Source: B4-G1 sp964393895
GTDB taxonomy: Bacteria; Chloroflexota; Anaerolineae; B4-G1
Assembly: GCA_964393895.1 (NCBI GenBank)
Contig: CAYMWP010000185.1
Location: forward strand, 1-6,886
DNA: 6,886 nucleotides
Direction of reading: 5' to 3'
Each line of letters starts with the position of its first letter. Within the stretch, counting starts at the first letter, position 1. The notes beneath the pieces were generated by a model. It was not told the origin of the DNA and ran no database searches. It was given only the letters and a program-made list of their open reading frames with translations. Of this stretch, positions 6,068-6,886 are shown piece after piece. A program made the translations under genes and the position numbers.

Positions 6068-6802
6068 ATGATATACACTGTAAAACCCGGTCAAGTCACC
6101 TTTGGTCAGGCCATCGGCGTCATTATGATGGACTCGTTTATGCCGTTTCCTCCCGGCACCCCGGGCAATGCCACGACGTTTTCCTATCCAGTCCACTACG
6201 AGGTCGTGCGTGGCGCCGATATGCAGGCCGTCGTGTATGAACCGGACGGCAGCCTGCTGGAACCGATGCTCGAGGCCGGACGGCGGCTCGTCGAGGCTGG
6301 GGTGAGAGCGGTGACTGGCAACTGCGGCTTTATGATCCTTTACCAGGAGGAGATGACCAAAGAGCTTCCGGTGCCGGTGTTCATGTCCAGCCTGCTACAG
6401 CTTCCGTACGTCTCACGGCTGATCAAGCCGGATGAAAAGGTTGGTATTATCTCCGCCTCAAAGCGCAGCCTGACGCCGGAGCACCTGCGAATCGCCCTGG
6501 GCGGTATGGAGGCGCGCTACGTGGTCGCCGGGATGGAGGAACAGCCCGCCTTTCACGCCGCCATCCACGCTGAGGTGGGCGAGCTCGATTTTGAGCGCGT
6601 CGAGAGCGAGGTGGTGACGGTCGCCCAATCGCTGGTCGAGGAGGATCCAAGCGTCAAAGCCCTGCTGTTCGAGTGCACCGACCTGCCGCCCTATGCCGCT
6701 GCGGTCCAGGAGGCGACCGGCCTGCCCGTGTTCGACTTTACGACCATGATCAACTATGTGTTCTCGGCGGTTGTTCGGCGGCGGTTCGAGGGGTTTATGT
6801 AA
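6068..6802 (+). CDS. Aspartate/glutamate racemase superfamily protein
   Basis: This 244-residue protein has the length and pattern of the Asp/Glu/hydantoin racemase fold. Two cysteines sit at the expected places: Cys86 in TGNCGFM (residues 83-89) and Cys203 in LLFECTDLPPYA (199-210), each at the end of a hydrophobic strand. KVGIISAS (124-131) matches the start of the second domain, and ATGLPVFDF (216-224) is the usual C-terminal strand. Enzymes of this group invert a carbon centre next to a carboxylate or amide by a two-cysteine, cofactor-free mechanism. Having both cysteines argues against an arylmalonate-decarboxylase role, which needs only one. No signal peptide is seen. It follows the methyltransferase gene by 57 bases on the same strand and is probably cotranscribed. 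In this context it may act on the demethylated or methylated amino-acid product. The substrate is unknown, and another activity of the fold, such as maleate isomerase-like, cannot be excluded. Confidence 0.8.
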   Translation: MIYTVKPGQVTFGQAIGVIMMDSFMPFPPGTPGNATTFSYPVHYEVVRGADMQAVVYEPDGSLLEPMLEAGRRLVEAGVRAVTGNCGFMILYQEEMTKELPVPVFMSSLLQLPYVSRLIKPDEKVGIISASKRSLTPEHLRIALGGMEARYVVAGMEEQPAFHAAIHAEVGELDFERVESEVVTVAQSLVEEDPSVKALLFECTDLPPYAAAVQEATGLPVFDFTTMINYVFSAVVRRRFEGFM

Positions 6803-6886
6803 GGCGGCTTTTGTAGCTGATTTCGTAGGACAGACTTTCCTGAAAAAAGGTGTTGGTTTGTTCGTCGGTGGGGATAAAATGCCCAA
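6803..6886. other. 84-base tail after the racemase gene, no supported gene
   Basis: No convincing rho-independent terminator is visible. GTAGGACAGACTTTCCT at 6825-6841 has a weak four-base AGGA/TCCT pairing and resembles the start of another dispersed repeat I remember from related genomes, but this is uncertain. An ATG at 6879 follows GGTGGGGAT and could open a next gene, but only two further codons or fewer are visible. Confidence 0.35.

Noticed and set aside
5390..6196. Long minus-strand reading frame of 268 codons opposite the MttB-like gene
   Set aside because: It overlaps a clearly conserved gene, resembles no family and runs through the DCFASLAMT repeat; it is a shadow of GC-rich coding sequence.
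6007..6240. 77-codon plus-strand frame beginning with the repeat before the racemase gene
   Set aside because: Its start is the translated dispersed repeat and the rest overlaps the racemase gene out of frame.
6458..6886. Minus-strand frame running off the right edge
   Set aside because: Most of it is antisense to the racemase gene and the remainder shows no family motif; it looks like a shadow.
6879..6886. Possible start codon of a next gene at the right edge
   Set aside because: A purine-rich stretch precedes the ATG, but too few codons are visible to support a gene.

Overview
The window is a compact, single-strand cluster of five genes for corrinoid-dependent and folate-dependent demethylation of N-methyl compounds. 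All five are on the + strand, separated by 35-57 bases, each with its own Shine-Dalgarno site, and they look like one transcription unit. The sequence is GC-rich and bacterial in style. A multi-gene methyl-transfer cluster of this kind suggests an anaerobe. Two short interspersed repeats of a type I remember from uncultivated bacterial genomes, especially Chloroflexota, make that phylum a reasonable but unproven guess. There is no rRNA, tRNA, CRISPR array or transposase gene.

Layout: (1) 17-1393, a full-length homologue of monomethylamine:corrinoid methyltransferase MtmB that reads straight through without the amber/pyrrolysine codon of the archaeal enzyme. (2) 1432-2082, a two-domain corrinoid protein of the MtmC/MtbC/MttC type with an intact Co-ligand motif. 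(3) 2118-4550, a fusion of an FAD-dependent amine dehydrogenase and a GcvT-type folate domain, resembling dimethylglycine or sarcosine dehydrogenase. (4) 4586-6010, an MttB-superfamily trimethylamine/betaine methyltransferase with Leu where M. barkeri MttB has pyrrolysine. (5) 6068-6802, an aspartate/glutamate-racemase-fold protein with both catalytic cysteines. The last 84 bases hold no supported gene.

How the genes may work together (inference): the MttB-like enzyme could take the first methyl group from a quaternary or tertiary amine. The flavin/GcvT fusion could oxidise the dimethyl or monomethyl product and load the one-carbon unit on tetrahydrofolate. The MtmB-like enzyme could take a remaining single methyl group. 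The one corrinoid protein would serve both methyltransferases. The racemase suggests that the demethylated backbone is chiral, so the substrate may be a methylated amino acid rather than glycine betaine. The methyl-corrinoid:folate (MtgA/MtrH-like) or coenzyme M acceptor enzyme and the RamA-type reactivase are not in the window.

The most interesting points are the pyrrolysine-free MtmB homologue, whose Pyl-pocket polar residues also appear replaced; the two Pyl-free methyltransferases of different families flanking one corrinoid protein and one flavin/folate demethylase; and a short genomic repeat inserted in frame in the GcvT domain of gene 3.
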